Shown here: piece after piece, positions 32,039 to 32,799 of the stretch | Layout: every line of letters begins with the position of its first letter | Numbering within the stretch: the first letter of the stretch is position 1 | Assembly (NCBI RefSeq): GCF_009712225.1 | Contig: NZ_WASP01000010.1 | Location: 279,894 to 312,692, forward strand | DNA length: 32,799 nt | Origin: Desulfovibrio sp. | GTDB lineage: Bacteria > Desulfobacterota > Desulfovibrionia > Desulfovibrionales > Desulfovibrionaceae | Direction: 5' to 3' | The notes under the pieces: generated by a model | The model's input: only the letters and a program-made list of their open reading frames with translations | Database searches by the model: none | Told to the model about the DNA's origin: nothing | Program-made: the position numbers and the translations under genes

Positions 32039-32667
32039 TCCTCTTCCTTCTTCTCTGCGCCCAGTAAGGCGTTCCCCCTTCTTCGAATGTAAATGCCACA
32101 GACCGAACCTTGGAAAAATTCCGGGGCAGCTGACCTCTCCAAAGAACAGAGAACTGGAACATGCCTCAATGATGGACAAGTCCCAGCCCCTAAATTGACT
32201 GGGGTCAAAACCACCACCATGAGACTTCCCCTCGGTCAAGCAAATTCACCCCACAGAAACGCAAAGTTAGTTCCACCAGCCGCAAACAGCTCGGCACCCA
32301 ACCATACCGCTTAGCAGTGGTTGAGTGTTCACCATGAAGCAGGTCAGAGGGTTAGCTCAGAAATCAATTTTGGACTGTCCCTGTTATTCAACGGATGAGG
32401 TCAGAAGCGTGTCGTGGAGTCACCTTCCACAGACTCGCCGGAGCATACGCGGTAGCGATTGCAAATATCGAGGGGATCAGCAAGATACGTTTTTCGTCCT
32501 GACAAAAACGCGTGGAATTTCGAGCGCAACGTACTCAGGTACATGTGCATCAAGAGTTTTGCGCTGATGCTGTTCAGGGCGATAAAAACGGTTTGCGCAA
32601 ATCAGCCCCTGACAGGTTCTGAACGGCAGCTATCAAAGGGGAACGTCAAGAGATGGCAGGTGAGGGA

Positions 32668-32688
32668 AAGAAGAAGAAGAAGAAGAAG
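32668..32688 (+). repeat. (AAG)7 trinucleotide tract
   Basis: Seven perfect AAG repeats in a purine-rich strand that continues to about 32760. Such tracts can slip during replication. Confidence 0.85.
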
Positions 32689-32759
32689 CGAGGCCATGCT
32701 GAGGAAGAACAGAATGAGGGGGGGGCAATGCGTAGTGTCGGGATGGAAGGGGAAAAGAC

Positions 32760-32793
32760 AAAGCCCCTTGCGCTATGAGCAGCAAGGGGCTTT
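32760..32793 (-). terminator. Probable terminator for a minus-strand gene beyond the right edge
   Basis: AAAGCCCCTTGC pairs perfectly with GCAAGGGGCTTT (12 bp, 10-nt loop). Reading the minus strand, the stem is followed by GTCTTTTCC, the better T-run of the two directions. Confidence 0.6.
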
Positions 32794-32799
32794 GGAGCA

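Larger units (their letters stand above)
31897..32799. other. 0.9-kb terminal stretch without a convincing gene
   Basis: No frame here matches a family I recognise. The 96-codon minus frame at 31949-32239 and the 80-codon plus frame at 32325-32567 are unsupported. A plus frame without stops runs from 32456 to the window edge (~114 codons; e.g. RPDKNAWNFERNVLRYMCIK) and looks partly protein-like, but a terminator hairpin lies inside it. A 41-codon frame, ATG 32653 to TGA 32778, encodes seven lysines in a row from the AAG repeat. The stretch may be an eroded gene or an insertion remnant. Confidence 0.3.

Noticed and set aside
1..32799. CRISPR arrays, tRNA or rRNA genes, prophage or intact insertion sequences
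   Set aside because: No regularly spaced repeats, no cloverleaf or rRNA signature, and no transposase, integrase or phage structural gene could be recognised on either strand.

Overview
The window looks like a chromosomal stretch of a Gram-negative, anaerobic sulfate reducer of the Desulfovibrio type. This is an inference from three things: moderately GC-rich coding DNA with AT-rich promoter gaps, the protein families present (a DUF362 ferredoxin protein, Cache-domain c-di-GMP enzymes, a fused LplT-Aas phospholipid repair protein, an RND pump), and strong G/C hairpin terminators. No rRNA, tRNA, CRISPR array, intact insertion sequence or prophage was seen. Most of the content is accessory: efflux, electrophile and redox detoxification, signalling, and locally acting one-component regulators.

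Layout. (1) Bases 171-5000: a broken Fis-type HTH remnant, then a two-gene RND multidrug efflux operon on the minus strand. It diverges from a BmrR-like MerR regulator (5220-6032). The pump promoter has the MerR signature: a 19-bp spacer holding a dyad. (2) Bases 6621-11101: five plus-strand genes, namely an exported double carboxymuconolactone decarboxylase (CMD) protein, a cupin, a Bcr/CflA drug exporter, a Tat-exported flavodoxin and a metallo-beta-lactamase-fold hydrolase. They look like a redox or xenobiotic detoxification set. (3) Bases 11499-16558: a Cache-GGDEF diguanylate cyclase and a Cache-HAMP-PAS-GGDEF-EAL protein. (4) Bases 16664-20934, minus strand: an ArsR-type repressor translationally coupled to a 1305-residue LplT/PlsC/ACP/AMP-ligase fusion. 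(5) Bases 21473-22811: an RlpA-like cell-wall protein and a YqiA-like esterase. (6) Bases 22930-26503: a LacI regulator divergent from an MHS-family transporter and a GpdQ-like phosphodiesterase. (7) Bases 26761-29426: a TetR/NemR-like repressor with a DJ-1/PfpI protein, convergent with a flavin reductase-nitroreductase operon. Both promoters carry nearly the same operator. (8) Bases 29755-31896: a DUF362 two-cluster ferredoxin protein and a YqhC-like AraC regulator. (9) Bases 31897-32799: about 0.9 kb with no convincing gene, holding a perfect 12-bp hairpin, an (AAG)7 tract and a terminator-like hairpin at the edge.

The most informative signals are regulatory. The TetR operator is shared by two operons and includes a 32-bp near-perfect palindrome. 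The arsR and tetR genes have the same unusual start architecture: -35, 17 bp, -10, 7 bp, ATG, with no ribosome binding site. This predicts leaderless, autorepressed mRNAs. No wholly new multi-gene system could be proven from sequence alone. The best candidates for under-described biology are the CMD/cupin/Tat-flavodoxin/MBL cluster and the four-domain phospholipid-repair fusion.
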